A stretch of 64,000 nucleotides of DNA from Ancylobacter pratisalsi. Lineage in GTDB: Bacteria; Pseudomonadota; Alphaproteobacteria; Rhizobiales; Xanthobacteraceae. Of this stretch, positions 1 through 8,755 are shown in pieces. The stretch lies in NCBI RefSeq assembly GCF_010669125.1, contig NZ_CP048630.1, forward strand, positions 1,426,001-1,490,000. Direction: 5' to 3'. The translations under genes were made by a program, and so were the position numbers. A model generated the notes under the pieces. It searched no databases. It was not told where the DNA came from and saw only the letters and a program-made list of their open reading frames with translations. Position 1 is the stretch's first letter, and every line of letters begins with the position of its first letter.

Positions 1-155
1 ATGGCGCGCGTATACCCGCCAGCGCCGAAAGTGCCGTCGACATAGAGACCGCCGTCGACCAGCGCGAGGTGGTCGACAACCTCTTCGAGAAGGACGGGCA
101 GATGACGGGCCGGTCCGCCGGCAGCGTCCGAATCCGAACCGCCGCGACCCGCCAT
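1..155 (-). CDS. rsmH: RsmH (MraW) 16S rRNA m4C1402 methyltransferase, N-terminal part
   Basis: Only the first 51 codons are inside the window; the gene runs off the left edge. The N-terminus reads [15 protein letters not shown] and then [13 protein letters not shown], the hallmark start of RsmH with its first SAM-binding glycine motif. The family N4-methylates C1402 of 16S rRNA. The ATG overlaps the mraZ stop codon (ATGA), so the two are translationally coupled as in the usual mraZ-rsmH-ftsL start of the dcw cluster. About 20 extra residues precede the conserved HxPVL motif, which is common in alphaproteobacteria. Confidence 0.9.
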   Translation of the reverse strand, partial: MAGRGGSDSDAAGGPARHLPVLLEEVVDHLALVDGGLYVDGTFGAGGYTRA

Positions 156-631
156 CACGCCTCCTCGGCGCGGATGTCCCGCGCCCCCCGGGAGCCGAGC
201 TGTTGCTTCAATGCCCGCACCTTCGCAGTGGCCTCCGCGAGATGGGACCGGAAGCGCTCGGGCTCCCAGATTCGAAATCGGTCGCCAAGGCCGACAAGAA
301 CGGCCTCGTTCTGAATATGCGCATGCGCCTTCAAATTCTCGCTCAGCATCACCCGCCCCTCGGAATCGAGCTTCAAGGTCTCGATCGCCCCGTAGAGCGC
401 GCCCGCCAGCTGTTCGCGCGCTTCCGAATAGGGAGGAAAGCGCTCGATCAGGCTGTCGATTCCACTCATCAGCCGCGTCCCTCCCGCCTCCAGAGCTGGT
501 AGATCCAGCGCCGGGTGACAGATGAGATGCTCCAACCCATCGCGTGCGATCAGCGCGCGGAAGGCCGCGGGAACCGACATCCGGCCCTTGGAATCGAGCC
601 GCATCGCATAGGTCGATACGAAACGGTCCAT
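155..631 (-). CDS. mraZ: MraZ transcriptional regulator of the dcw cluster
   Basis: 158 residues. Two SpoVT/AbrB-like MraZ repeats are visible: the first around [18 protein letters not shown] and the second around [17 protein letters not shown]. The family forms a ring-shaped DNA-binding protein that represses its own dcw operon. I chose the ATG at 631 ([13 protein letters not shown]) because family members start there. An in-frame GTG at 676 would add 15 residues with no family match and would sit upstream of the AT-rich TATTTATAA stretch that could be part of the promoter. The stop overlaps rsmH. TGGG repeats 115-150 bases upstream are likely its own binding boxes. Confidence 0.93.
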   Translation of the reverse strand: MDRFVSTYAMRLDSKGRMSVPAAFRALIARDGLEHLICHPALDLPALEAGGTRLMSGIDSLIERFPPYSEAREQLAGALYGAIETLKLDSEGRVMLSENLKAHAHIQNEAVLVGLGDRFRIWEPERFRSHLAEATAKVRALKQQLGSRGARDIRAEEA

Positions 632-744
632 TGGCCCGGTACACCCCGTTATAAATACGCCCCCCGGCAAGAACACGTCGCAAAGCTCCCGGCGCCACGA
701 GGGCGCCGCTGGACTTGCCGACTTGATACTGCAACGGGATGATC

Positions 745-778
745 TGGGTTACCATGGGATACAATGGGCGTCAATGGA
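745..778. promoter_or_regulatory. MraZ operator: four TGGG boxes at 10-bp spacing, with candidate promoter
   Basis: TGGG occurs at 745-748, 755-758 and 765-768, with a degenerate fourth copy TGGA at 775-778, an exact 10-bp period. MraZ of E. coli is known to bind TGGGN direct repeats spaced one helical turn apart. On the minus strand, which is the mraZ coding direction, a possible -35 TTGACG (774-769) overlaps the third and fourth boxes and is followed 17 bases later by a weak -10 TAACCC. The boxes are on the plus strand; orientation relative to mraZ differs between species and I cannot confirm it here. Confidence 0.75.
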
Positions 779-906
779 ACGGCAGGAGGGATCCGGGTCG
801 CCGCGGATCGCGACGCACCGAACCACCCGGCCGGTGAATGCCGATTAACGCTCCATGAACCTTAAGAATCGGTTGAATCCGGCTCCATCGCCGCTTAGCT
901 GGCGCG

Positions 907-1689
907 ATGAATGAGATGTCCGCCGCGTTTTCACCCGACTCCCCTCTCGTCGCGGAGGTACTGGCTTCCCCCAACCACGGCGAGCGGATCGGCGTGAGCG
1001 CGCCGGATATGCTGGTTCTGCACTACACCGGCATGGAGTCGACCGTTCAGGCGCTCGAATGGCTGCGCTCACCGGAACGTCAGGTCTCCGCACACTATGT
1101 CGTGTTCGAGAATGGCCGCATCGCCCAGCTGGTGCCCGAACGGCAGCGCGCCTGGCACGCGGGTGTGGCGCGCTGGGATGGCGAGAGCGACATCAACTCG
1201 CGCTCCATCGGCATCGAGATTGCCAATCCTGGCCATGAACACGGCTACCCACCCTTCCCTGCGATCCAGATCGAGGCGGTGACGGCGCTGGCCAAGGACA
1301 TCCTTTCGCGCCGTCCGATCCCGCCCGAGCGCGTGCTCGCGCATTCCGACGTCGCGCCGCTGCGCAAGGAGGATCCTGGCGAGAAGTTCCCGTGGCAGGT
1401 GCTGCACCGCGCCGGCGTCGGCCATCTGGTCGAGGAAGTGCCGCCGAGCGACGGCCGCTACTTCATGCGCGGCGAGCACGGCCAGCCGGTGGAAGCGTTG
1501 CAGGCGATGCTCGCCCTCTACGGCTACGACGTGCCGGTTACCGGAAGCTACTGCGCGCATACCGAAGCGGTGGTGCGCGCCTTCCAGCGCCATTTCCGAC
1601 GTGCCCGTGTGGACGGTATCGCGGACGTCTCGACGCTCCAGACCCTCTATCAGCTCTCCACGTCCCGTCCGGGAGGCGGCCGCGCGTAG
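907..1689 (+). CDS. N-acetylmuramoyl-L-alanine amidase (AmiD-like, Amidase_2 plus PG-binding domain)
   Basis: 260 residues. Residues 30-160 are an Amidase_2 fold: zinc ligands are likely His39 (LHYTGM), His146 (AHSDVAP) and Asp156 (EDPGEKFPW), with catalytic Glu104 in IGIEIANPG. Residues 185-250 are a peptidoglycan_binding_1 domain (GEHGQPVEALQAMLALYGY). The family cleaves the amide between MurNAc and the stem peptide, often on anhydro-muropeptides. No signal peptide or lipobox is seen, so the protein may act in the cytoplasm like AmpD or be exported by an unrecognised route. A second ATG at 916 is possible. It is transcribed away from mraZ. Confidence 0.87.
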   Translation: MNEMSAAFSPDSPLVAEVLASPNHGERIGVSAPDMLVLHYTGMESTVQALEWLRSPERQVSAHYVVFENGRIAQLVPERQRAWHAGVARWDGESDINSRSIGIEIANPGHEHGYPPFPAIQIEAVTALAKDILSRRPIPPERVLAHSDVAPLRKEDPGEKFPWQVLHRAGVGHLVEEVPPSDGRYFMRGEHGQPVEALQAMLALYGYDVPVTGSYCAHTEAVVRAFQRHFRRARVDGIADVSTLQTLYQLSTSRPGGGRA

Positions 1690-1947
1690 CCCACCGCCCG
1701 CATCTGACTCATTTGTACCCATCCCATTTTATCGGACCCCGACCGGATGCTGCGCGCGGCCGGATACACGCGCAAGTTTCGTTCGCAAACGTTGCGGTTG
1801 CGCCACACTGTCACTTATCGGCGACGCGACATTCGCGCGCGTCGAGGCTATTGCCATGTCACCGCGGGATTGAAGCCTCATTCGAGACAGATTTACCGGG
1901 CTTCTCGCCGGCCTTCGCAATCAATCCGCAAAGGCAAAATAACGGTA

Positions 1948-2463
1948 ATGAATTTCATTCGCCTCGCCAGTGCTTCAGTGGCCGCCATGATCATCACGAT
2001 CTCAGGTGCGAACATCGTGAACGCCAAGCAGGAAATCGAGAGATCAGCTCGCTCTTCCGCCTCTTCCACAGAGACTAAACAGAGCTCCGCAAACTCACTC
2101 ATCGCTATTGTCGACAAGGAAGCCCGCGCCAATGGCGTGCCGGTCGCCCTGGCGCGCGCCGTGGTTCGCATCGAGAGCAACTGGAACACCCACCTGACCG
2201 GCCGCGCCGGCGAGATCGGCCTCATGCAGATCAAGCATCAGACGGCCCGGGGCATTGGCTATCGCGGCTCGCGCTCCGCGCTTTACGAGCCGGCCACGAA
2301 CATCAAATTCGGCATGCGCTATCTCGCGGGCGCCTATCGCCTCGCCGGAGGCGATACCTGCGGAACGGTGATGCGCTACCAGGGCGGGCATGGCGCCAAG
2401 CGCATGTCCTCGGCCGCGCGCACCTATTGCTCCAAGGCCCGCACCATCATGGCGGCCAACTGA
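1948..2463 (+). CDS. Lytic transglycosylase, SLT domain
   Basis: 171 residues with an N-terminal Sec-type signal peptide (residues 1-26, IVNA cleavage region). The SLT core runs from about 50 to 165: catalytic Glu76 in VVRIESNWN, then GEIGLMQI and NIKFGMRYLAGAY, all typical of family 1 lytic transglycosylases. These enzymes cut the MurNAc-GlcNAc bond with formation of 1,6-anhydroMurNAc. The open frame extends upstream to 1747 but those residues are basic and match nothing; the signal peptide decides the ATG at 1948. The protein is short and single-domain. Its position after an amidase suggests periplasmic wall remodelling, but the 258-base gap between them argues against a single transcript. 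Confidence 0.88.
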   Translation: MNFIRLASASVAAMIITISGANIVNAKQEIERSARSSASSTETKQSSANSLIAIVDKEARANGVPVALARAVVRIESNWNTHLTGRAGEIGLMQIKHQTARGIGYRGSRSALYEPATNIKFGMRYLAGAYRLAGGDTCGTVMRYQGGHGAKRMSSAARTYCSKARTIMAAN

Positions 2464-2624
2464 GCGTGTGGCGCGTCGTGGACGCGCCGCCCTCGTTCGC
2501 GCGTTGGGGGCCGGGCCGGCTCAGGTCTTGCGTTGCTCTCCCGGCTCCCATGCGTGGACCCGATATCCCGCCACCCAGGCCGGCTCGACTTGACGCGGGG
2601 GCTCCGCTCGCCCATTGCTCCCCC

Positions 2625-3001
2625 GCCAGCCGGCCGGACGGCCGCGTCGCCGCAAGGCGCCGAGGAAAGTCCGGGCTCCACGGAGACACGGTGCCGGATA
2701 ACGTCCGGCGGGGGTGACCCTAGGGAAAGTGCCACAGAAATCAAACCGCCTCGGGTTCGCCCGCGGCAAGGGTGAAACGGTGCGGTAAGAGCGCACCGCG
2801 CGGCCGGCAACGGAAGCGGCATGGCAAACCCCACCGGGAGCAAAGTCGTATAGGGGTGGCACGAGGCTCTGCCTCAGGTCCTGTCTCCGGACAGCCGCCC
2901 GGGTTGACTGCTTGAGGCGCCGGGCAACCGGCGTCCCAGAGGAATGGCCGTCACGTGGGAGAAATCCCGCCATACAGAACCCGGCTTACAGGCCGGCTGG
3001 C
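2625..3001 (+). ncRNA. rnpB: RNase P RNA (class A)
   Basis: The catalytic RNA of RNase P, which matures tRNA 5' ends. The 5' P4 element with its GAGGAAAGTCC consensus lies at 2662-2672. The conserved GGTAAGAGCGCACC segment is near 2782, GGCAAACCCC near 2823 and the closing ACAGAA P4 strand at 2974-2979. P1 is an 11-bp perfect helix: GCCAGCCGGCC (2625-2635) with GGCCGGCTGGC (2991-3001), which fixes both ends to within a few bases. About 377 nt is normal for alphaproteobacteria. Confidence 0.96.
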
Positions 3002-3150
3002 AACTACCCCCCAAGGGAACCGGCGCAGGCGGCCGGCACGCGGATCTCCGCGTCAGAACGCGGCGGCTGGCACGCGGTTGCCCACCTTGCTATGGCTTGG
3101 CGCATCGCGCGCGCGCCATCGCCGCGCGGCGGCCTCATGGGAATCCGGTC

Positions 3151-3960
3151 ATGTCTCTTCGCATCATCCTCGCCGGCGCCACCGGGTGGGTCGGGCGCGC
3201 CCTTGTCCCCGCCCTTGCCGCGGCTCCCGATCTTGATCTCGTTGCCGCGATCTCGCGCAGCCATGCGGGAACCGATCTTGGCGGCGCGCTCGGCGGCGGG
3301 CCTTCCGGCGTCCCGGTCTTCGCCGGCATCGCCGACGCGCTCGCCATTCCTGCCGATGTGCTGATCGACTACACCAAGCCGGATGTCGTGAAGGCAAACA
3401 GCCTTGCCGCGCTCAAGGCGGGCCTTGCCGTCGTCATCGGCACGTCGGGCCTTGGCTCCGCCGACTTCGCGGAGCTCGACATCGTCGCCCGCGAGCAGGG
3501 ATTGGGCGTCCTGGCCGCGGGAAATTTCTCGATCACCGCCACTCTTATGAAGCGCTTCACGCTTGAGGCGGCGAAGTATGTCGCCGATGTCGAGCTCATC
3601 GATTATGCCTCCGCCAAGAAGCCCGATGCCCCCTCGGGCACCGCGCGTGAGCTTGCCGAAACGCTGAGCGCCCTGCGCCAGCCCGCCACCAGCCGCCCCG
3701 TGGCCGATGTCATGGGCGTGCCGGCGACGCGGGGAGGCGCCTTTGGTGAAGGCGATCGGGAAGTGCGCGTGCACGCCTTGCGCATGCCTTCCTTCACCCT
3801 CGCCGTCGAGAGCATTTTCGGCGCGCCGGACGAGCGGCTCACCATCCGCCACGACGCCGGCTCCTCAGCCGCTCCCTATGTCGCGGGCACGCTGCTCGCG
3901 GCACGCAGGGTCGGGGGATGGACCGGTGTGCGTCGGGGGCTGGATACGCTGCTGGACTGA
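3151..3960 (+). CDS. Divergent DapB-family dihydrodipicolinate reductase-like protein
   Basis: 269 residues. The N-terminus has a dinucleotide-binding GATGWVG loop (residues 9-15), then IDYTKP, GTSGL and GNFSITATLM, in DapB order. The substrate loop KPDAPSGTA (157-165) is conserved. The paired histidines that precede it in genuine DapB (E. coli His159/His160, the former the general acid) are replaced by Ala153 and Ser154 in DYASAKKPDAPSGTA; the lysine equivalent to Lys163 remains (Lys157). It may be a paralogue with another substrate rather than the lysine-pathway enzyme. The ATG at 3151 begins the family match; the frame is open upstream through the end of rnpB. Confidence 0.8.
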   Translation: MSLRIILAGATGWVGRALVPALAAAPDLDLVAAISRSHAGTDLGGALGGGPSGVPVFAGIADALAIPADVLIDYTKPDVVKANSLAALKAGLAVVIGTSGLGSADFAELDIVAREQGLGVLAAGNFSITATLMKRFTLEAAKYVADVELIDYASAKKPDAPSGTARELAETLSALRQPATSRPVADVMGVPATRGGAFGEGDREVRVHALRMPSFTLAVESIFGAPDERLTIRHDAGSSAAPYVAGTLLAARRVGGWTGVRRGLDTLLD

Positions 3961-3967
3961 GCGAACC

Positions 3968-5374
3968 TCAGTCCGCGCCGGCCTCGGCTTCGGGAACGGG
4001 GATCGGGCTGGCGAACTGCCGCTCGGCGGTGAAGGAGCGCACATTGCCCGTGGGCGCCGTGCCCTCTCCAGCCTTGGCGGTTTCAATCGAGCCGGTCGCG
4101 GTCGTGTCGAGGCCGAGCCATTTGGCGAGCGGGATCCCTGCCGGCGGCAGCGGTATGCCGGGGGGTCGCGACGTTGCGGGCGGTGCGGCCGGGCGCGCTG
4201 ACGGATAGGCATTCGGAGCCGGATAATTGGAAGCCGGAGCCGGATAGCCCTGCGTGGGGTAAGGGCTCGCCGGATAGCCCGCCGGCTGGGCAGGCGCCGG
4301 CTGGATGGGGGCCGGCTGAGGCGGCGCGCCGTAGTTCGGCGTCGGCGAACGATAGTTGGGATCCACGCCGTGGCCATAGGCCGGCGGCGGCGCGGAGCGT
4401 CCCGGAGTCAGCGCCATGGGCGCTCCCGGCGCGGCGAGAGGCACCGGCGCAGCCGCGGCGGCGACGGGCCTCGGTCCGGAAGCTGGTGCCCTGGGCAGCG
4501 GCGTCGTCGCGATAGGGGCGGACGAGAAGATCGCCGCGTTGTCCGGTGCATAGCCCTCATCGGCAGACGTCTCATCCGCGACCGGCGTAACGGCGGCCGG
4601 CGCCGCGACCATCGGTCGGGCATTCCACGGCGCCGGTGAGAGTGGAGCCTTGTAGCTCGGGCTCGCCATCGGCGGCGCCTTGTAGACCGGCAGATTGGGC
4701 GGAGCCGGGGGCGTGACCTTCGGGTTGCAGGCCATATGGCCAGACGCCCGACGCATCAGATCCACATGGATATGGTCGTAATGATAGACGTTCGAGCCTG
4801 GGCCCAGCACGGTGGAGAAGCGCTTGCAGGCGGTGAATTGCACGGTGCGCAGGAAACCGCGCTCATCCGCGCTGCCCTTCCATCCGGTCTTCACCAGAAT
4901 GATCCGGCCATCCGCAAGCACGAATCCGCCGATGTCGAAGGCATTGCCGAAGGCATGCTCGGAAATCTTGCCGGACGGACCGCCGTTCATGTTTCGGCAG
5001 GAGTAGGACGACATCTGCTTGACCGTCGCCACGGGCTGGCCGAACCAGGCCATGGCGGCAGGCTGGATATCCTCCAGCAACCAGCGGTCGACCGAGGCGG
5101 TGATCGGGCAGGCAAGCGTCGCCTTCGGGGAAACCTCGACGGCCCCCTCATTGAAAGCGAGCACACGGAACGGGTGTTCCATGCCGCAAGAACCAGCGCC
5201 CTCGATCTCCTTGACCGGAACAGTGTAGGCGGAGGGCTTTACAAGGCCCCCCGCCAGGCACCGTTCCTCTGCTTCCGTGCGCCAGGGTTCGCGCTGCTCG
5301 AGCCCGAACTTGCAACCGGAAAGCCCCAGGAGGACGAGCGGGGCTACGAGAAACCAGGATACGCCGCGCGTCAT
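3968..5374 (-). CDS. Extensin-like lipoprotein with long Pro/Ala-rich tail
   Basis: 468 residues. The N-terminus carries a lipoprotein signal (LLGLSGC, lipid Cys about residue 21). Residues 35-215 form the Extensin-like_C domain typical of rhizobial proteins: CPITASVDRWL, SYSCRNMNG, SEHAFGNAFDIGGF and YHYDHIHVDLM. The HAFGNAFDI and HYDHIHVD histidine/aspartate pattern resembles the zinc site of D-Ala-D-Ala/VanY-type peptidases, so wall hydrolysis is plausible but unproven. From residue 225 to the end the chain is low-complexity Pro/Ala/Tyr, a likely wall-spanning linker. Ends seven bases from the stop of the DapB-like gene (convergent). Confidence 0.82.
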   Translation of the reverse strand: MTRGVSWFLVAPLVLLGLSGCKFGLEQREPWRTEAEERCLAGGLVKPSAYTVPVKEIEGAGSCGMEHPFRVLAFNEGAVEVSPKATLACPITASVDRWLLEDIQPAAMAWFGQPVATVKQMSSYSCRNMNGGPSGKISEHAFGNAFDIGGFVLADGRIILVKTGWKGSADERGFLRTVQFTACKRFSTVLGPGSNVYHYDHIHVDLMRRASGHMACNPKVTPPAPPNLPVYKAPPMASPSYKAPLSPAPWNARPMVAAPAAVTPVADETSADEGYAPDNAAIFSSAPIATTPLPRAPASGPRPVAAAAAPVPLAAPGAPMALTPGRSAPPPAYGHGVDPNYRSPTPNYGAPPQPAPIQPAPAQPAGYPASPYPTQGYPAPASNYPAPNAYPSARPAAPPATSRPPGIPLPPAGIPLAKWLGLDTTATGSIETAKAGEGTAPTGNVRSFTAERQFASPIPVPEAEAGAD

Positions 5375-5443
5375 GAGGGCACGCTAGGCGAAGTTGGTTG
5401 ACAGCCGGTTAAGCAAGCGGCGCCGATTGCCCAGAAGAAACGA

Positions 5444-5471
5444 AACGGCCGGAGGTTTCCCCCCGGCCGTT
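5444..5471 (-). terminator. Hairpin downstream of pntB, likely intrinsic terminator
   Basis: Perfect inverted repeat AACGGCCGG / CCGGCCGTT with a 10-base loop, beginning 20 bases after the pntB stop. On the minus strand the hairpin is followed by TCGTTTCTTCT, a moderately T-rich run. It separates pntB from the extensin-like gene. Confidence 0.7.
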
Positions 5472-5491
5472 ATTATGATTTTCGAACTAAT

Positions 5492-6889
5492 TCAGATATT
5501 TTTGACGATATCCTCGACCATTTTCTTTGCGTCGGCGAAGAGCATCATGGTGTTGTCGCGGAAGAAGAGCTCGTTCTCGACGCCGGCATAGCCGGCGGCC
5601 ATGCCGCGCTTGATGAACAGCACGGTCTTGGCCTTCTCCACGTCCAGGATCGGCATGCCGTAGATCGCCGAGGTCGGGTCGGTCTTCGCCGCCGGGTTGG
5701 TCACGTCGTTCGCCCCGATCACGAAGGCCACATCCGCCTGCGCGAACTCCGAGTTGATGTCCTCAAGCTCGAACACCTCGTCATAGGGCACGTTCGCTTC
5801 CGCCAGCAGCACGTTCATGTGCCCGGGCATGCGCCCCGCCACCGGATGGATGGCGTACTTCACCTCGACGCCTTCCTCCTTCAGACGGTCCGCCATCTCG
5901 CGAAGCGCGTGCTGGGCCTGCGCCACCGCCATGCCGTAGCCCGGCACGATGATCACCTTCGACGCGTTCTTCATGATGAACGCCGCGTCCTCCGCCGAGC
6001 CCTGCTTCACCGGGCGACTCTCCGCCGCCCCCGCCGGACCCGCCGCCGCATCGCCGCCGAACCCGCCAAGGATCACCGACACAAACGAACGGTTCATCCC
6101 CTTGCACATGATGTAGCTCAGGATGGCGCCCGACGAGCCCACCAGCGCGCCGGTGATGATCAGCGCCGTGTTGCCAAGCGTGAACCCGATGCCCGCCGCC
6201 GCCCAGCCCGAATAGCTGTTCAGCATCGACACCACCACCGGCATGTCCGCCCCGCCGATCGGCACGATCAGCAGGCCGCCGAACACAAGGCTCGTCAGCA
6301 CGATCAGCCAGAACACGGTGTGGCTCTCGGTCGCCACCAGCACGCCGATCAGCACCACGATCAGCACCGCAAGGCCGGCATTGATCACATGGCGGCCGGG
6401 AAGCATGATCGGCTTGCCGCTCATATTGCCGTTGAGCTTGGCGAAGGCGATCACCGAACCGGTGAAGGTGATGGCGCCGATCGCCACGCCGAGGCTCATC
6501 TCAATCAGCGCCTGGCCATGGATCATGCCCGGCTCGCCGATGCCGAACGCTTCCGGCGCATACAGCGCCGCCGCCGCCACCATCACCGCCGCAAGGCCCA
6601 CCAGCGAATGGAACGCCGCCACCAGCTGGGGCATCGCCGTCATCGCGATCTTCCTCGCGATCACCGCGCCCGCCCCGCCGCCGATGGCAAGGCCGCCGAT
6701 CACCAGCACCCAGCCCCCGAAGCCCGCCGGCGGGCTCGCCGCCAGCGTGGTCAGAATGGCGATGGTCATGCCGACCATGCCGTACATGTTCCCCTGGCGC
6801 GAGGTCACCGGGCTGGAAAGCCCGCGCAGCGCCATGATGAACAGAACCCCCGAGACGAGGTAGAGAACCGCTACCAGATTGGCGTTCAT
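5492..6889 (-). CDS. pntB: NAD(P) transhydrogenase subunit beta
   Basis: 465 residues, normal length for PntB. The first 260 residues are hydrophobic, with nine or so membrane helices (domain II beta part). The C-terminal 180 residues form the NADP(H)-binding domain III: KVIIVPGYGMAVAQAQHAL (reversed Rossmann GYGMAVAQAQ), HPVAGRMPGHMNVLLAEA, IGANDVTNPAA and PILDVEKAKTVLFIKR. The complex couples hydride transfer from NADH to NADP+ to proton entry and supplies NADPH. It is last of pntAA-pntAB-pntB; only 10 bases separate it from pntAB. Confidence 0.97.
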   Translation of the reverse strand: MNANLVAVLYLVSGVLFIMALRGLSSPVTSRQGNMYGMVGMTIAILTTLAASPPAGFGGWVLVIGGLAIGGGAGAVIARKIAMTAMPQLVAAFHSLVGLAAVMVAAAALYAPEAFGIGEPGMIHGQALIEMSLGVAIGAITFTGSVIAFAKLNGNMSGKPIMLPGRHVINAGLAVLIVVLIGVLVATESHTVFWLIVLTSLVFGGLLIVPIGGADMPVVVSMLNSYSGWAAAGIGFTLGNTALIITGALVGSSGAILSYIMCKGMNRSFVSVILGGFGGDAAAGPAGAAESRPVKQGSAEDAAFIMKNASKVIIVPGYGMAVAQAQHALREMADRLKEEGVEVKYAIHPVAGRMPGHMNVLLAEANVPYDEVFELEDINSEFAQADVAFVIGANDVTNPAAKTDPTSAIYGMPILDVEKAKTVLFIKRGMAAGYAGVENELFFRDNTMMLFADAKKMVEDIVKNI

Positions 6890-6899
6890 CCCCGTCCCC

Positions 6900-7394
6900 T
6901 CACTTCTTCTTCGCGTACATGGCGAGCATCCGGCTGGTCACAAGGAACCCGCCGAAGATGTTCACCGAAGCCAGCACAAGCCCGATGAAGCCGAAGCCCC
7001 GCGCCCAGCCCGTGCCCTCGGCCACCGTGTCCACGCCCACCGCCAGCAGCGCCCCCACCACGATCACCGACGAGATCGCGTTGGTCACGCTCATCAGCGG
7101 CGTGTGCAGCGCCGGCGTCACCGACCACACCACGTAGTAGCCCACGCACACCGCCAGCACGAAGATCGCCAGGCGGAACACGAACGGGTCGATCGCCCCT
7201 CCGCTCAGACCGTGCGCCACCGCGCCCGCCATCTCCGCGTAGTTCTGCGCCGCCGCGTCCGCGTAGGCCTGCGCCGCCTCCGCCGCCTGGCGCGCGACTT
7301 CCGCGGCCGTGCGGGCGCCTTCAACCGCGTTCTGCGCGGTCAGGTCCCCCACCGCGTTCTGGGCGAGTATCACGCCCCCTGCCGGATTGGCCAT
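6900..7394 (-). CDS. pntAB: NAD(P) transhydrogenase subunit alpha 2 (membrane part)
   Basis: 164 residues. The C-terminal 95 residues hold about three membrane helices ([44 protein letters not shown]), matching the membrane segment that is fused to PntA in E. coli and separate in Rhodospirillum. The N-terminal half is an Ala-rich helical segment ([24 protein letters not shown]), longer than usual. The ATG at 7394 has a good AGGGGAAG ribosome site; the frame is open further upstream without one. Confidence 0.94.
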   Translation of the reverse strand: MANPAGGVILAQNAVGDLTAQNAVEGARTAAEVARQAAEAAQAYADAAAQNYAEMAGAVAHGLSGGAIDPFVFRLAIFVLAVCVGYYVVWSVTPALHTPLMSVTNAISSVIVVGALLAVGVDTVAEGTGWARGFGFIGLVLASVNIFGGFLVTSRMLAMYAKKK

Positions 7395-7546
7395 TTCTCT
7401 TCCCCTGAAGGTTCCAAGGTCCGGTGGCGCGCTCTCCCCGCGCCCACCGCCCTCATTCAATCGTCCCGAGGCGCATCCGTGCCGCCCGCCTGGCTCCCCG
7501 GCCCGAAGGCCGCCCGGGAAACCCGCGGGCCGGCAACCGGGCGCCG

Positions 7547-8716
7547 CTACGCCGCGCTCGCCGCCCCGGCCTCGGGTGCCGGAGCCCCGCCAAAGCCGGG
7601 ATGCACCACCGCGCCGTCCTTGGTCAGCAGCGTCGCCTTCACCAGCTCATCGTCCCACTTCACCGCGAGCGCCTTGCTTTCCTTGTTCACCAGCGTCTCG
7701 ACGAAGGCGTACAGGTTCTTGGCGTAAAGCTGCGACGCCGTCGCCGCCAGACGGCCCGGCACGTTCAGGTGCCCGACGATCTTCACCCCGTTCGCCGTGG
7801 TCGCCACCTCGCCCGGCACCGCGCCGACGACATTGCCCCCCCGCTCGACCGCCAGGTCGATGACCACCGAACCCGGCTTCATCGACGCCACCATCTCCTC
7901 CGACACCAGCTTCGGCGCCGGACGGCCGGGGATCAGCGCCGTGGTGATCACCACGTCCTGCTTGGCGATGTGCGCCGCCACCAGCGCCGCCTGCTTGGCC
8001 TGGTAGTCCGCCGACATCTGCTTGGCGTAGCCGCCCGCCGTCTCGGCCTGCTTGAACTCGTCATCCTCGACCGCGATGAACTTGGCGCCGAGGCTCTCCA
8101 CCTGCTCCTTCGCCGCCGGGCGCACGTCGGTCGCCGACACCACCGCGCCGAGCCGGCGCGCCGTCGCGATCGCCTGAAGGCCGGCAACGCCCGCCCCCAT
8201 CACGAAAACACGCGCCGCGGGAACCGTGCCCGCCGCCGTCATCATCATCGGAAACGCCCGGCCGAACTCGCTGCTGGCGTCAATCACCGCCCGGTAGCCC
8301 GCAAGGTTCGCCTGCGACGACAGAACGTCCATCACCTGCGCACGGGTAATGCGCGGCATCAGCTCCATCGCGAACGCCGACACGCCGGCCTTCGCCAGCT
8401 CCTCAAGCGCGGCCTCGTGCCCGTAGGGGTCCATGATCGAGATCACCAGCGCGCCGGGCTTGGCCCCCGACACCTCCGACGCCTCGGGACGGCGAACACC
8501 GAGAACGATATCCGCCCCCGAAACCGCCGCCGCGTTGTCCCCCACAACCGACGCCCCGGCCCCTTCATAGTCCCCGTCGCCAACCCCGGACAAATCACCC
8601 GCGCCAGACGAAACAAAAACCTCAAACCCAAGCCCAACATAACGCTTGACCGTGTCCGGGGAGCCCGCCACGCGGGGTTCACTCGACAGATCTTCCTTAA
8701 GTATTGATAGCCGCAT
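7547..8716 (-). CDS. pntAA: NAD(P) transhydrogenase subunit alpha 1 (NAD-binding)
   Basis: 389 residues. The alanine dehydrogenase/PNT fold is clear: [26 protein letters not shown] at the start, and the NAD(H)-binding [30 protein letters not shown] near residues 165-200. It is the soluble domain I. The gene starts 39 bases after the pyc stop, so read-through from pyc is plausible; no terminator is seen between them. A 152-base gap with no recognisable gene separates it from pntAB. Confidence 0.97.
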   Translation of the reverse strand: MRLSILKEDLSSEPRVAGSPDTVKRYVGLGFEVFVSSGAGDLSGVGDGDYEGAGASVVGDNAAAVSGADIVLGVRRPEASEVSGAKPGALVISIMDPYGHEAALEELAKAGVSAFAMELMPRITRAQVMDVLSSQANLAGYRAVIDASSEFGRAFPMMMTAAGTVPAARVFVMGAGVAGLQAIATARRLGAVVSATDVRPAAKEQVESLGAKFIAVEDDEFKQAETAGGYAKQMSADYQAKQAALVAAHIAKQDVVITTALIPGRPAPKLVSEEMVASMKPGSVVIDLAVERGGNVVGAVPGEVATTANGVKIVGHLNVPGRLAATASQLYAKNLYAFVETLVNKESKALAVKWDDELVKATLLTKDGAVVHPGFGGAPAPEAGAASAA

Positions 8717-8755
8717 TCCCTTCCTCCCTTAGAAGGTTCGTTAGTCGATTATTGT

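Noticed and set aside
2944..3150. 69-residue N-terminal extension of the DapB-like protein
   Set aside because: It would be encoded by the last part of RNase P RNA and the following spacer; no family match before MSLRIILAGATG.
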